64,000 bases of DNA from Chryseobacterium binzhouense. Its GTDB lineage: Bacteria > Bacteroidota > Bacteroidia > Flavobacteriales > Weeksellaceae. Where the stretch lies: the NCBI RefSeq assembly GCF_007474545.1, contig NZ_VKOG01000002.1:552796-616795 (forward strand). Direction: 5' to 3'. Under the pieces are notes generated by a model that worked only from the letters and a program-made list of their open reading frames with translations, did not search any database and was not told where the DNA came from. The position numbers were made by a program, and so were the translations under genes. Of this stretch, positions 51,469 to 61,306 are shown piece by piece; the first letter of the stretch is position 1; every line of letters starts with the position of its first letter.

Positions 51469-52011
51469 TTATACTTTCTCTACCTGCATATAGCTTAACT
51501 CCATCGGAGTTTTTCTTCCGAAGATTAAAACTGATACTTCAATTTTCTTTTTATCTTCAAGAATTTTTTCAACTGTTCCGTTGAAGCCGTTGAAAGGTCC
51601 GTCGATTACTTTTACATTTTCACCAACAATAAAAGGAATCTCTGCATCAGTAGCAAATTCTGAAAGCTCATCCATTCTGCCTAACATTCTATTGACCTCT
51701 GATTTTCTCATAGGAACAGGATCTCCTCCTTTGGTAAGGCTCAAAAATGAAATAACTCCCGGAATATTTTTAATAACGTGAGGAATCTCACCCATTAAAT
51801 CAGCTTCTATCATCAGATAACCAGGATAGTATGGTCTTTCTTTTGGTACTTTTTTCCCATTTCTAAGCTGAATAACCTTTTCCATAGGAATCACTACCTG
51901 AGTAACATATTGCTCAAAACCCAAACGTTTGATTTCTGTCTCAATATAGTTTTTCACTTTATTTTCCTGTCCGCTGATCGCTTTCAGCACATACCATTTC
52001 AATTCGCTCAT
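51469..52011 (-). CDS. nusG: Transcription termination/antitermination protein NusG
   Basis: The 180-residue protein binds the RNA polymerase clamp and couples it to Rho or the ribosome. The NGN domain is residues 1 to about 115 (KWYVLKAISGQENKVKNYIE; KVPKERPYYPGYLMIE), and the KOW domain is at the end (GENVKVIDGPFNGFNGTVEK). It follows secE by 18 bases. Confidence 0.99.
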   Translation of the reverse strand: MSELKWYVLKAISGQENKVKNYIETEIKRLGFEQYVTQVVIPMEKVIQLRNGKKVPKERPYYPGYLMIEADLMGEIPHVIKNIPGVISFLSLTKGGDPVPMRKSEVNRMLGRMDELSEFATDAEIPFIVGENVKVIDGPFNGFNGTVEKILEDKKKIEVSVLIFGRKTPMELSYMQVEKV

Positions 52012-52029
52012 TATGGAAAATATCTTTTA

Positions 52030-52236
52030 TTAGTTGAAGCTGTTGATTAGTATTCCTATAATGTTGCTGATTGCTTTAGAAAACAATTCATCAACTCCAA
52101 AAGTAAAAAGCGATAAAATTACAGTCGCTACAGTTACTACGATGGTAGAAGACTGTAAATCTGCCCATTTTGGCCATTCTACTTTATGTCTGAATTCGTT
52201 ATAAGAACCTTTTAAAAAATCGACAAATGAACTCAT
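52030..52236 (-). CDS. secE: Preprotein translocase subunit SecE
   Basis: The 68-residue protein has an amphipathic helix (NEFRHKVEWPKWADLQSST) and one membrane helix, the minimal form of SecE, which clamps SecY. It lies between tRNA-Trp and nusG, the classic place. Confidence 0.97.
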   Translation of the reverse strand: MSSFVDFLKGSYNEFRHKVEWPKWADLQSSTIVVTVATVILSLFTFGVDELFSKAISNIIGILINSFN

Positions 52237-52248
52237 AATTTATATTTG

Positions 52249-52319
52249 CACGGGCACAAGGATTCGAACCCTGATCAACGGTGTTGGAGACCGGTATCCT
52301 ACCATTGGACGATGCCCGT
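52249..52319 (-). tRNA. tRNA-Trp (CCA)
   Basis: A complete cloverleaf of 71 nt is read on the minus strand. The acceptor stem is ACGGGCA with TGCCCGT, and the anticodon loop is CTCCAAC with CCA as the anticodon. The T-loop is TTCGAAT, with discriminator base G. The gene lacks an encoded CCA end. One end pair of the anticodon stem (C-T) is mismatched. It lies between tuf and secE. Confidence 0.96.
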
Positions 52320-52327
52320 AGATTAAA

Positions 52328-52355
52328 AAGTTCCGTAAGCTTCCTTACGGAACTT
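52328..52355 (-). terminator. Terminator of tuf
   Basis: A 12-bp perfect stem (52328-52339 with 52344-52355) with loop CTTC (GAAG on the minus strand) is followed by TTTAATC on the minus strand. It lies between tuf and tRNA-Trp, so expression of the tRNA and secE depends on readthrough or another promoter. Confidence 0.9.
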
Positions 52356-52371
52356 TATTATATTAAGATGA

Positions 52372-53583
52372 TTAGTCTAAGATTTCAGTAACCTGACCTG
52401 AACCAACTGTTCTACCTCCTTCTCTGATCGCAAATCTAAGACCTACGTTAAGAGCGATTGGCTGTAACAATTCTACAGAGATTTCTAAGTTATCACCAGG
52501 CATTACCATTTCTACACCTTCTGGTAAAAAGATCTCACCTGTAACGTCAGTTGTTCTTACGTAGAACTGAGGACGGTACTTGTTGTGGAATGGAGTGTGA
52601 CGTCCACCTTCTTCTTTAGAAAGAATATATACAGATGCTTTGAATTTTTTGTGTGGCTTAACAGAATCTTTCTTAGCGATTACCATACCTCTCTTGATGT
52701 CAGTTTTTTCAATACCTCTCAACAATAGACCTACGTTATCACCAGCTTCACCTCTGTCTAGGATTTTTCTGAACATTTCAACCCCTGTAATTGTAGAAGT
52801 TAATTTTTCATCACCCATACCAACGATATCTACAGGATCACCTGTATTGATAATACCAGCTTCGATTCTACCAGTTGCTACAGTACCTCTACCTGTAATA
52901 GAGAATACGTCCTCAATTGGCATTAAGAATGGCTTGTCAGTATCTCTTACCGGCTCTTCGATCCAAGTATCAACAGCATCCATCAAAGCTTCAACGCTCT
53001 TGAACCACTGATCTTCAGTGTTAACAGGGCTAGAAGTAGCAGCTGTAAGTGCACCTAATGCAGAACCTTGAATTACTGGAGAGTTATCACCGTCGAAATC
53101 ATAAGTAGACAATAAGTCTCTCAATTCCATTTCAACTAGCTCTAATAATTCAGCATCGTCTACCATGTCAACTTTGTTCATGAAAACAACAATTCTAGGT
53201 ACGTTTACCTGACGACAAAGCAAGATATGCTCTCTAGTCTGAGGCATTGGACCGTCAGTAGCAGCACACACAACGATAGCTCCATCCATCTGAGCAGCAC
53301 CAGTTACCATGTTCTTTACATAATCCGCGTGACCTGGACAGTCAACGTGAGCATAGTGTCTTTTTTCAGTTTCGTACTCAATGTGAGCAGTATTAATAGT
53401 GATACCTCTTTCTTTTTCTTCAGGAGCAGAGTCAATAGCAGAGAAATCTTTTTTCTCAGCAAGACCTTTGCTCGCTAATACAGCAGAAATAGCTGCAGTA
53501 AGTGTAGTTTTACCATGGTCAACGTGACCAATAGTACCAATGTTCAAGTGTGGTTTGTTACGATTAAACGTTTCCTTTGCCAT
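52372..53583 (-). CDS. tuf: Elongation factor Tu
   Basis: The 403-residue GTPase delivers aminoacyl-tRNA. G1 is [10 protein letters not shown]3 [12 protein letters not shown] and G4 NKVDMVDD. It is about 8 residues longer than the 394-395 of most species: an insertion lies near residue 180-195 ([18 protein letters not shown]), at the end of domain 1, between the helices where most Bacteroidetes have a shorter loop. It may mark the genus or family. The terminator at 52328 follows. Confidence 0.99.
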   Translation of the reverse strand: MAKETFNRNKPHLNIGTIGHVDHGKTTLTAAISAVLASKGLAEKKDFSAIDSAPEEKERGITINTAHIEYETEKRHYAHVDCPGHADYVKNMVTGAAQMDGAIVVCAATDGPMPQTREHILLCRQVNVPRIVVFMNKVDMVDDAELLELVEMELRDLLSTYDFDGDNSPVIQGSALGALTAATSSPVNTEDQWFKSVEALMDAVDTWIEEPVRDTDKPFLMPIEDVFSITGRGTVATGRIEAGIINTGDPVDIVGMGDEKLTSTITGVEMFRKILDRGEAGDNVGLLLRGIEKTDIKRGMVIAKKDSVKPHKKFKASVYILSKEEGGRHTPFHNKYRPQFYVRTTDVTGEIFLPEGVEMVMPGDNLEISVELLQPIALNVGLRFAIREGGRTVGSGQVTEILD

Positions 53584-53619
53584 GATTTAAATTATTTATT
53601 TATTGTTTTATTCAAATTT

Positions 53620-53640
53620 TCGGTGTGCAAATATAATGAA
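53620..53640 (-). promoter_or_regulatory. Likely tuf promoter -7 region
   Basis: On the minus strand TATATTTG (53628-53635) matches the -7 box, about 45 bases upstream of the tuf start. A TTTGG lies 16 nt further up, three short of the usual spacing, so the -33 assignment is unsure. Confidence 0.5.
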
Positions 53641-53829
53641 TTTTTATATACCAAAATCTTTTTATCAAAAAAAGTTTAAATATTCAAACCCAGTAAAGTC
53701 ACAAACCTCATCATTCCGTAAACAGAAGTGCAAATTTAAACAAAAATTTGATAAAAAAAAATTGCACTCTGAAAATCCAAGTCAATTTTTCTTTCGTAAA
53801 TGACCATACAACCTTAAAATTAAATTATT

Positions 53830-55335
53830 ATGAGAAAACTTTTTTACTCTTCAATCGTTGCATTTGCCTTAGTCTCGGTAATATCTTGTGATGATGATAA
53901 TGTGATGATGGAAGAACCTATCATGAATATGATGAAACCAGATGTAATGGTGTATGGATTGACCGGCAATAATCAGCTGGTTTCATTCAATGCCAATAAC
54001 TCTGCTTCTTTTAGTTCTACAAAAGCTATTTCGGGAATTCCTTCAGGAGAAAAATTATTAAGTATTGATTTCAGACCTGCAACCGGCGAACTTTATGCGG
54101 TATCAGATGCCAGTAAGTTTTATATTATCAATACTTCTACAGGTGCTTCAAGAGTTGTAAGCAATACTGCATTCAGCCCTATGATTTCGGGAGCTGTAGC
54201 TTCCATTGACTTCAATCCTACTGTTGACAGAATAAGATTGGTTACCAATACCGGACAAAATCTCAGACTCAATCCTGAAACCGGTGCTGTAGCTGCTACA
54301 GATACAAGTATTGCCACAACTTCTTCTATAATGGGAGTGGCTTATACAAACAGCGTATCCGGAGCTGCCTCCACTATTCTTTATGATTTGGATGTAAATT
54401 CAGGAAAACTGTTTAAACAAGATCCTCCAAACAATGGCGTATTGGTAGAAGTGGGAAGTTTGGGCATCACTTTTACAGGGCAGGCAGCTTTTGATATTAA
54501 TCCTGACAATAAAATTGCATTAATGGCAGCGACAACCGGGATGCAGAATAATCTGTATACTGTGGATCTTAATTCCGGAAAAGCAACAGCTATCGGCTCA
54601 CTTTCGCAGAAAGTTATTGATCTGGCAATTCCGACTAATCCTGTCGCTTATGCAGTAGATAACTCGAACGCTTTACAAATTTTCAATCCAAATAATCCAC
54701 AGCCTGTGTCTAAAGCAATTACCGGATTGCAGACCGGAGAAAATATTGTTGGAATTGATTTCAGACCTACCAACGGACAGCTTTATGCAATGGGAAGCAC
54801 AAGCAGAATATATACAATCAATCTGGGAACAGGTGCTGCTACACAAGTAGGCGTACAGCTTCCGACACTTCTATTGGGTACACAGTTTGGCTTTGATTTT
54901 AATCCTACGGTTGACAGGATAAGAGTAGTAAGCAATACCGGACAAAATTTAAGACTCAATCCGAATGACGGAACTATTTCTGCAGTTGACGGAATGATTA
55001 ATCCGGGAACTCCTTCTCTAGGAGCAGCGGCTTACACCAATAATTTTGCAGGTGCAACTTCTACTATGCTTTTTGTGATTGATACCAATACAGACAAAGT
55101 ATATCTGCAGGATCCGCCAAATAACGGAACATTGGTAGAAAGAGGTGCTTTGGGAATCAATATTGACGGAGCTGACGGCTTCGACATCGGTAGTATGAGC
55201 CAGAAAGCATATTTGGTGGCTACCGTTGGAACCAGCACAAATATTTATACTATCAACACAACCACAGGTGCAGCAACATCGCTGTCATCATATCCTAATG
55301 CTGTAAGAGGATTTGCAGTAGGATTAGGTTTTTAA
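53830..55335 (+). CDS. DUF4394 lipoprotein with two tandem domains
   Basis: The 501-residue protein has a lipoprotein signal (ALVSVISC) followed by an acid and Met-rich linker (DDDNVMMEEPIMNMMKPD). Two copies of the DUF4394 domain (about residues 37-270 and 275-500) follow, each with FDFNPTVDRIR or similar, NTGQNLRLNP and QDPPNNGxLVE. The copies are spaced by about 230 residues and are a clear internal duplication. The fold should be a beta-propeller-like surface domain with unknown ligand. It is the only plus-strand gene in the right half of the window and lies between tuf and the efflux operon. A strong terminator follows. Confidence 0.88.
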   Translation: MRKLFYSSIVAFALVSVISCDDDNVMMEEPIMNMMKPDVMVYGLTGNNQLVSFNANNSASFSSTKAISGIPSGEKLLSIDFRPATGELYAVSDASKFYIINTSTGASRVVSNTAFSPMISGAVASIDFNPTVDRIRLVTNTGQNLRLNPETGAVAATDTSIATTSSIMGVAYTNSVSGAASTILYDLDVNSGKLFKQDPPNNGVLVEVGSLGITFTGQAAFDINPDNKIALMAATTGMQNNLYTVDLNSGKATAIGSLSQKVIDLAIPTNPVAYAVDNSNALQIFNPNNPQPVSKAITGLQTGENIVGIDFRPTNGQLYAMGSTSRIYTINLGTGAATQVGVQLPTLLLGTQFGFDFNPTVDRIRVVSNTGQNLRLNPNDGTISAVDGMINPGTPSLGAAAYTNNFAGATSTMLFVIDTNTDKVYLQDPPNNGTLVERGALGINIDGADGFDIGSMSQKAYLVATVGTSTNIYTINTTTGAATSLSSYPNAVRGFAVGLGF

Positions 55336-55363
55336 TTTCAGCAGACACAAATTTATCATAGCA

Positions 55364-55402
55364 GAGGCGCAGTTAGATTTTTACTGCGCCTCATTTTTTT
55401 TT
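55364..55402 (+). terminator. Terminator of the DUF4394 gene
   Basis: The stem GAGGCGCAGT (55364-55373) pairs with ACTGCGCCTC (55383-55392), and nine T follow after one A. This is a textbook terminator. Confidence 0.95.
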
Positions 55403-55474
55403 AACTAAATAAACTTTTATATTTTTTCTTACAAGAAATAATTTATTACAACATTAATATCATTAAAATAGAAT

Positions 55475-58400
55475 CTATATTAACTCAGTTCTTTTACTTC
55501 TGTTAAAAATCCAGAAAATGATCGGAAAAATGAGTAGTGTGAGGACTGTAGCCGTAATTAATCCCCCAATAATCACAATCGCCAAAGGTTTTTGAGATTC
55601 TGAGCCAATTCCTGTAGATAGTGCCGCAGGCAGCAAACCGATGGAAGCCATCAAAGCAGTCATAATGACAGGTCTGGTTCGGGATTTTACTCCATTCAAT
55701 ATAGAATCATCCAGTGAAAGACCATTTTTGAAGTTCTGGTGAAATTCCGTGATGAGAATAACACCGTTCTGAATACAGATTCCCAGTAAAGCGATCATTC
55801 CCACCCCTGCAGAAATCCCGAAATTCATATTGGTGACATGCAAAGCAATGATGCCGCCAATTAATGCAAAAGGTACATTTGCCAAAACTAAAAGAGAATC
55901 TTTCATATTTCCGAAAAGAATAAAAAGAAGAAAGAAGATTCCCAGAATACTGATCGGAACAACCTGCGTCAATCTTTTAGTTGCTCTCTGTTGATTTTCA
56001 AACTGACCGGTCCATCCTATCTTATATCCTTCCGGCAAATTGATTTTTGAAACTTCTTTTTGTGCATCAGCAATCGTTCCGCCCAAATCACGGTCACGGA
56101 TAGAAAACTTCACCCCGATATACCGTTTGATATCATCACGATAAATAAATGCAGCTCCATTATTTTTCACAATATTTGCAACTTCTTTCAAAGGTATCAT
56201 CGTTCCATCCTGTGTAGGAATCATCAGCGAAGCAATATCATTTTCATCTTTCCGATATTCCTGGGAATAGCGCAGACGAATAGGGAATTTTCTTTCGCCA
56301 TCATACATTTCAGAAGCTGTTTTCCCTCCAAAAGCCATTTCCAGAACAGTCTGCGCATCTTCTGGCATTACTCCGTAAGCCGCCATTTTGTTTCTGTCCC
56401 AAACTACATTTACTTCCGGCTGACCAACATTTTTAATAATTCCCGCATCCCGTACCCCGTCTACATCTTTTATTGATTTTAAAACCTTTTCAGCTAAATC
56501 ATCTAAAGTCTGAAGATTATCACCATAAATTTTAATCCCGTTTTCTGCTTTAAAACCTGCCACTGCTTCTGCTACGTTATCTGAAATCGGCTGTGAATAA
56601 TTGAAAGTAATCCCTTGATAATTCCTCAGTTTTTTATCAATTTCTTCAATCAGCTGATCGTAACTGATTTTACGTTTCCATTCATCTTTCGGTTTCAAAT
56701 TCACTGCAAACTGCACAAATCCAAAGCCGTTCGGATCGGTTCCGTCATTACTTCGTCCGGTTTGTGCCAAAACATCGGTCACCTCAGGAACGCTCATAAT
56801 GTCTTTCTTCAGAATATCCGCTGTTTTCAGAGATTCTTTTAATGAAGAACTCATCGGCATTTCTGCTGTAATCCAAAGTGACCCTTCATTAAGCTGCGGT
56901 AAAAATTCTGTTCCTAAAAATTTTGCTGAAAAAAGACTTATTGCCATACAAGAAATAGCTACCAGCAAACTAATTTTTTTATTCCTGAAGGTAAACTTAA
57001 ATCCATTCAGAACAATTCTGTCCCAGAAATTAACAAATGGATTGTTCTTTTCTCTTACATTTTTATTCAAAAGCAAATGAGTAAGAACAGGAACTAGAGT
57101 GAGCGTAAAAATAAGGGCTCCCATTAATGCAAAACCAAGTGTGAAAGCTAATGGAGAAAACATTTTTCCTTCTACTTTCTGAAAAGAGAAAATCGGGATC
57201 AGAGAGGTAATGATAATCAGCTTAGAGAAGAAAATTGCTTTTCCCAAGCCAGTTCCAGTTTGCTTGATCCAGCCTGCTTTGGCTAATTTATTGAATCGTT
57301 CGTGACCATATTTTTTGGCTTTATGATCCAGCATTACAAAAATACCTTCTACCATGACGACGGCTCCGTCTATGATAATCCCAAAATCTACTGCTCCAAG
57401 CGATAATAGATTGGCACTCATCCCGGCCATTTTCAGGCATAAAAACGCAAAAAGCAGAGACAGCGGAATGATGATGGAAACAATCAGTGTAGTACGCCAG
57501 TCTGCCATAAAAATCAAGACAATGACTGTTACAAGAATAATTCCTTCCAGAAGATTGTGCATTACGGTTTCTGTAGTAAAATCCATCAGATTGTCACGAT
57601 CATAGAAAGTAACCATTTTGACATCTTTGGGAAGAATTTTTTCGTTGAGTTCCTGAATTTTAGCTTTTACATCCACCAAAACTTCACGCGGGTTTTCACC
57701 TTTTCTCATCACCACAATCCCTTCTACAGTATCATCATGTTTATTGAGACCAGCCTGTCCTACTCTTGGCAAAGAACTTTCGTGGACTTCTGCCACATTT
57801 TTAACCAAAATAGGATTTCCGTTGTCATTATGAATAGTTATATTGGCAATATCATCAACAGACTGCACCAAACCAATACCTCTCACCACATAAGCCTGAC
57901 CGTTTTTTTCAATAATATCTCCTCCTACATTCAGGTTGCTTTTGGTAACCGCTTCGTATACTTCAAGGGGTGTCAAACCATATTTATCCAACGCTCTCGG
58001 ATCTGTACTCAATTCAAAAACTTTTTCCTGACCACCAAAAACATTGATATCGGCAACTCCCGGAACTCCACGAAGTGCTCTGTCTATCACCCAGTTTTGT
58101 AAGGTTAAAAGCTCCCGGGAATCTTTAGTTTTGCTTTCTAAAGTATATCTGAAAATCTCACCGGTAGGTCCGTAAGGAGGCTGCACTTCAGGGTCAATTC
58201 CTTCGGGAAGACTTACATTTCTGAGTTGATTATTAACCATATTCCGGGCAAACATATCATCAACCCCATCATCAAAAAGTATTTTAACAATCGAAAGCCC
58301 AAACATCGTATTGCTTCTTACGCTTGTTTTTTTCTGAACCGGACTCATTGCAAGTTCTATAGGTGTTGTTACAAAACGTTCTACTTCTTCCGCACTTCTT

Positions 58401-58573
58401 CCCTCCCATTGTGTAATAATCACAATCTGCGTATTGGTAACATCAGGAAAAGCCTCAATCGGCATATTTTTGAAGCTTATAAATCCCGCAATCGCCAAAA
58501 TCCCTACCCAAACGAAAGTAAAAGCTTTATTTTTGAGTGAGAACGCGATGATATTTTTGATAAATTTATTCAT
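55475..58573 (-). CDS. CzcA-type heavy-metal efflux RND transporter
   Basis: The 1032-residue inner-membrane pump has twelve membrane helices and two large periplasmic loops. It exports divalent cations using the proton gradient. The fourth helix carries VDFGIIIDGAVVMVE with Asp396, Asp402 and Glu409. This DFG-x3-DGA-x3-VE pattern is that of the Co/Zn/Cd (HME1/2) class; Cu/Ag pumps instead have a pattern like GALIDAAIVMIE. The outer loop NISHDV is not relevant here. It is the last gene of the operon: regulator, kinase, outer-membrane channel, adaptor, pump. Confidence 0.95.
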   Translation of the reverse strand: MNKFIKNIIAFSLKNKAFTFVWVGILAIAGFISFKNMPIEAFPDVTNTQIVIITQWEGRSAEEVERFVTTPIELAMSPVQKKTSVRSNTMFGLSIVKILFDDGVDDMFARNMVNNQLRNVSLPEGIDPEVQPPYGPTGEIFRYTLESKTKDSRELLTLQNWVIDRALRGVPGVADINVFGGQEKVFELSTDPRALDKYGLTPLEVYEAVTKSNLNVGGDIIEKNGQAYVVRGIGLVQSVDDIANITIHNDNGNPILVKNVAEVHESSLPRVGQAGLNKHDDTVEGIVVMRKGENPREVLVDVKAKIQELNEKILPKDVKMVTFYDRDNLMDFTTETVMHNLLEGIILVTVIVLIFMADWRTTLIVSIIIPLSLLFAFLCLKMAGMSANLLSLGAVDFGIIIDGAVVMVEGIFVMLDHKAKKYGHERFNKLAKAGWIKQTGTGLGKAIFFSKLIIITSLIPIFSFQKVEGKMFSPLAFTLGFALMGALIFTLTLVPVLTHLLLNKNVREKNNPFVNFWDRIVLNGFKFTFRNKKISLLVAISCMAISLFSAKFLGTEFLPQLNEGSLWITAEMPMSSSLKESLKTADILKKDIMSVPEVTDVLAQTGRSNDGTDPNGFGFVQFAVNLKPKDEWKRKISYDQLIEEIDKKLRNYQGITFNYSQPISDNVAEAVAGFKAENGIKIYGDNLQTLDDLAEKVLKSIKDVDGVRDAGIIKNVGQPEVNVVWDRNKMAAYGVMPEDAQTVLEMAFGGKTASEMYDGERKFPIRLRYSQEYRKDENDIASLMIPTQDGTMIPLKEVANIVKNNGAAFIYRDDIKRYIGVKFSIRDRDLGGTIADAQKEVSKINLPEGYKIGWTGQFENQQRATKRLTQVVPISILGIFFLLFILFGNMKDSLLVLANVPFALIGGIIALHVTNMNFGISAGVGMIALLGICIQNGVILITEFHQNFKNGLSLDDSILNGVKSRTRPVIMTALMASIGLLPAALSTGIGSESQKPLAIVIIGGLITATVLTLLIFPIIFWIFNRSKRTELI

Positions 58574-58768
58574 TTGAACAGATGTTTAGATATTAGGTTT
58601 AGCTTTATTTCTAATTCCTAATGTTTAATTGTATCTAAAGAATTTAAAAACCATTAAGAACAATGAAGTTTAAAACTGAATTAAGAAACATCGAATTAAT
58701 GCTTGTGGTTTATAAAATAGGTTAATTCTCAATTGTTTACTGCTTTCAGTATCTTAATGGCTAAAGAA

Positions 58769-59851
58769 TTAATTTTTTAATGAACGATAAATCAGCAACT
58801 GATTATTGGTAATTACGTTTTCACCTTCTTGAAGACCTTCAGAAATGTATGTGACATCTCCCACTTGCTTCAGCACCTGAATCTCCTTGATCTTCACATC
58901 AGTTCTTGATTTGAAAACAACAACATAACTTCTGTCATCATCAAAAATGACTGCCTTTGAGGGAACAGAAAGAGCTGTTTTATTTTCAGACTTTAAAACT
59001 TTAATGGTTGCTTTGCTATCCGGAATCAACAATCCGTTGGCATTATCCAAAACCACTCTTGCCTGCATTGCGTTGGTTTCAGGATTAATGATTTTAAATA
59101 TTTTGTCAATTTTACCGGTGAAAATTTTGTCGGGATAAGAAAGAGTGGAAACCTGAGCCAGCATTCCCAGACTTATTTTATCAATGTCAGATTCATTCAC
59201 ATTCATAATTGCCCAGACATTGGTGGTATTGGCTACGTCAAAAATATTTTCGCTGCGGTCACTTCTCAGCTGCATATCTTTATTAATATCTTTATGTACA
59301 ATATAACCACTGATAGGCGACAAAACACTGTAAATGTTTCCATTTCTTACATTGTAAACCGTGCTTACAGCACTTGCTCGCTGTAATTGATCTTCTGCTT
59401 TCTGCAGCTGACTTCTAGCCTCAAGAACCTCCCTCTCTGTGGTGAGTTTTCCCTCATACATTTCTTTTGCGACTCTGAGATTGTTTTTAGCTACAATTAA
59501 ATCAGTTTTAGCATCGCTTATCTCTTTCTGAATTTCAGCCAATTCTGTACTTCTTATCGTTGCGAGAACCTGCCCTTTTTTCACATAATCTCCAAGCTCA
59601 ACATTCACGCTCATCACATTTCCGCCTACCAAAGGAAAAACATCAATGTAAGAATTGGCATCTGCAGCAATTTTACCATAGAAGCTGTAATAATCTTCAA
59701 TCACCCGGGTTTCTGCTTTTACAGTCGAAATAGATTCCAGCATGGTGTTGCTCAGTTCAAAACCTTTTGGTTCTGGAGTTTTTGCAATTTCTGGCTTAGA
59801 GCATGACCATAAAAGCAATGCTGAAAATATAGTTGTAATTATCTTTTTCAT
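58769..59851 (-). CDS. Periplasmic adaptor (membrane-fusion) lipoprotein of the efflux system
   Basis: The 360-residue lipoprotein (signal MKKIITTIFSALLLWSC) links the pump to the outer-membrane channel. A barrel-sandwich domain (VGGNVMSVNVELGDYVKKGQ), a long coiled-coil hairpin (about residues 100-175) and a beta-barrel are visible. ATG 59851 is chosen over 59881 because only it gives the lipoprotein signal directly. It lacks the His-rich metal-binding N-terminus of some CzcB proteins. The 195-base gap to the pump gene holds no frame but has CCATTAAG/CTTAATGG words. Confidence 0.93.
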   Translation of the reverse strand: MKKIITTIFSALLLWSCSKPEIAKTPEPKGFELSNTMLESISTVKAETRVIEDYYSFYGKIAADANSYIDVFPLVGGNVMSVNVELGDYVKKGQVLATIRSTELAEIQKEISDAKTDLIVAKNNLRVAKEMYEGKLTTEREVLEARSQLQKAEDQLQRASAVSTVYNVRNGNIYSVLSPISGYIVHKDINKDMQLRSDRSENIFDVANTTNVWAIMNVNESDIDKISLGMLAQVSTLSYPDKIFTGKIDKIFKIINPETNAMQARVVLDNANGLLIPDSKATIKVLKSENKTALSVPSKAVIFDDDRSYVVVFKSRTDVKIKEIQVLKQVGDVTYISEGLQEGENVITNNQLLIYRSLKN

Positions 59852-59939
59852 TATAGAATTTTTTAAACTAAAGGAGCGCAATGATTTTTAAATAACTTGT
59901 TTTAATATTGCAGATGTTTTTTGTCCTGACTAACATTAT

Positions 59940-61181
59940 TTAATAGAAGATTTTAGTCTGTACCAATTGTTTGAGTCTTTCAGCAGACCGGATCAGCTCA
60001 TTCTTCATATCATAAATCTGAAGCGCAGTTTGTCGGTAACTTTCCATAAAATCTGTAAATTCAATCAGACTGATATTTCCATTTCTGAAATTTTTAAGCA
60101 TTCCGTTATACACCAGATCAAGATTGTCTAGATCAGTTGATTTTATTTCAGCTAGCTGCTCATATTGGTTTTTCCACGCCAGAAATGCAGATTGCACCTT
60201 AGTTTCAAGATCCAGTTTCTGAAATTCTGCATTTTTCTGATTTTGTTTTATGGCAAAATTGGCTCTTTCAACATTTCCTCTGTTGCTTTTCCAAAGAGGT
60301 AAAGGAATTCCTACTTTCAGATTGATTTCATTATTAAAAGTTCCGGAAGCCTGATCGTATTCTGCTCCCACAGTGAGATCGGGAACATTCATTGATTTTT
60401 GCCACAAAGCATAAAGTTTGGCATTTTCAATAAGCTTCAGACCAAATAAATAATCCGCATTATTTTCCAATGCCTTTCTTTTGAGCTCATCTTCGTCTCC
60501 GAATGGTTGCGAAGCAAGTATTTCTTTTACTTCATTATCTGAAATTTGCGGATCTATTCCTTCTGTAATTCCGGTAAGGACTTTTAGGTTCTGATCAAAT
60601 TCAAGAATATTTTTATTGATTTCAACTTTATCATTATTAAGCTGAATCACAATACTCTGCAGACGAACCTCATCTTTCAGCGAAACATTTCCTTTTGCTG
60701 ACTGGATTTTATAAGCTTTCAGAAGATCATTCATATAACCCAGCTGCTTATTGATGCTTTCAAGCTTAAGTTTTTCGTAATAAAGGTTATAATAATTGGT
60801 ATGAAGCTGGGTTCTAAGCTCTATTAAAAGTTGTGCAAACTGAAGTTGCGCAAGTTCTTTGTTAGATTTTGCGAAAGCAACTTCATTTTTCTTTTTTCCA
60901 CCCATATAAATCAGCTGGGTAACTTCTAAACCTTTAGCTCTTCCTGCATCCAGAAATCTTCGTCCTTCGGGATTGTAACCATTAATGTAGCCATTTACCT
61001 GAGGTAGTTCCCAGATTTTCGCCTGCAGAATATCTGCATCAGCCATATTGATGCTGTATTGCTCGGCAAGAAGCTGTAGATTGTTTTGCTGAAAAGCATT
61101 TTCGCAATCTAAAAGTGACATTTGCTGCTGCGCCGAAATAATTGAAGAAATTATCACAAACAGCCCTGCAATTTTGTTCAT
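59940..61181 (-). CDS. TolC-family outer-membrane channel (CzcC-like)
   Basis: The 413-residue protein has a signal peptide (ending SIISAQ) and two long helical repeats of the TolC fold, with LRTQLHTNYYNLYYEKLKLE in the first and QSAFLAWKNQYEQL in the second. It forms a trimeric channel for the efflux system. The gap of 125 bases to the kinase gene contains two direct repeats of AGGCTG, 26 bases apart (61206 and 61232), near TTTAAGTTCGTTTTAATC words, a possible site for the response regulator. Confidence 0.92.
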   Translation of the reverse strand: MNKIAGLFVIISSIISAQQQMSLLDCENAFQQNNLQLLAEQYSINMADADILQAKIWELPQVNGYINGYNPEGRRFLDAGRAKGLEVTQLIYMGGKKKNEVAFAKSNKELAQLQFAQLLIELRTQLHTNYYNLYYEKLKLESINKQLGYMNDLLKAYKIQSAKGNVSLKDEVRLQSIVIQLNNDKVEINKNILEFDQNLKVLTGITEGIDPQISDNEVKEILASQPFGDEDELKRKALENNADYLFGLKLIENAKLYALWQKSMNVPDLTVGAEYDQASGTFNNEINLKVGIPLPLWKSNRGNVERANFAIKQNQKNAEFQKLDLETKVQSAFLAWKNQYEQLAEIKSTDLDNLDLVYNGMLKNFRNGNISLIEFTDFMESYRQTALQIYDMKNELIRSAERLKQLVQTKIFY

Positions 61182-61306
61182 TCTCTCTATTTTGAAGCAA
61201 AAATGAGGCTGTCTGATTAAAACGAACTTAAAGGCTGCTTAAAAAAAAATTAAATTATATTATTAAGCACAGAATGATGAAAAATGGTATTTGATTATCT
61301 TAAAAT

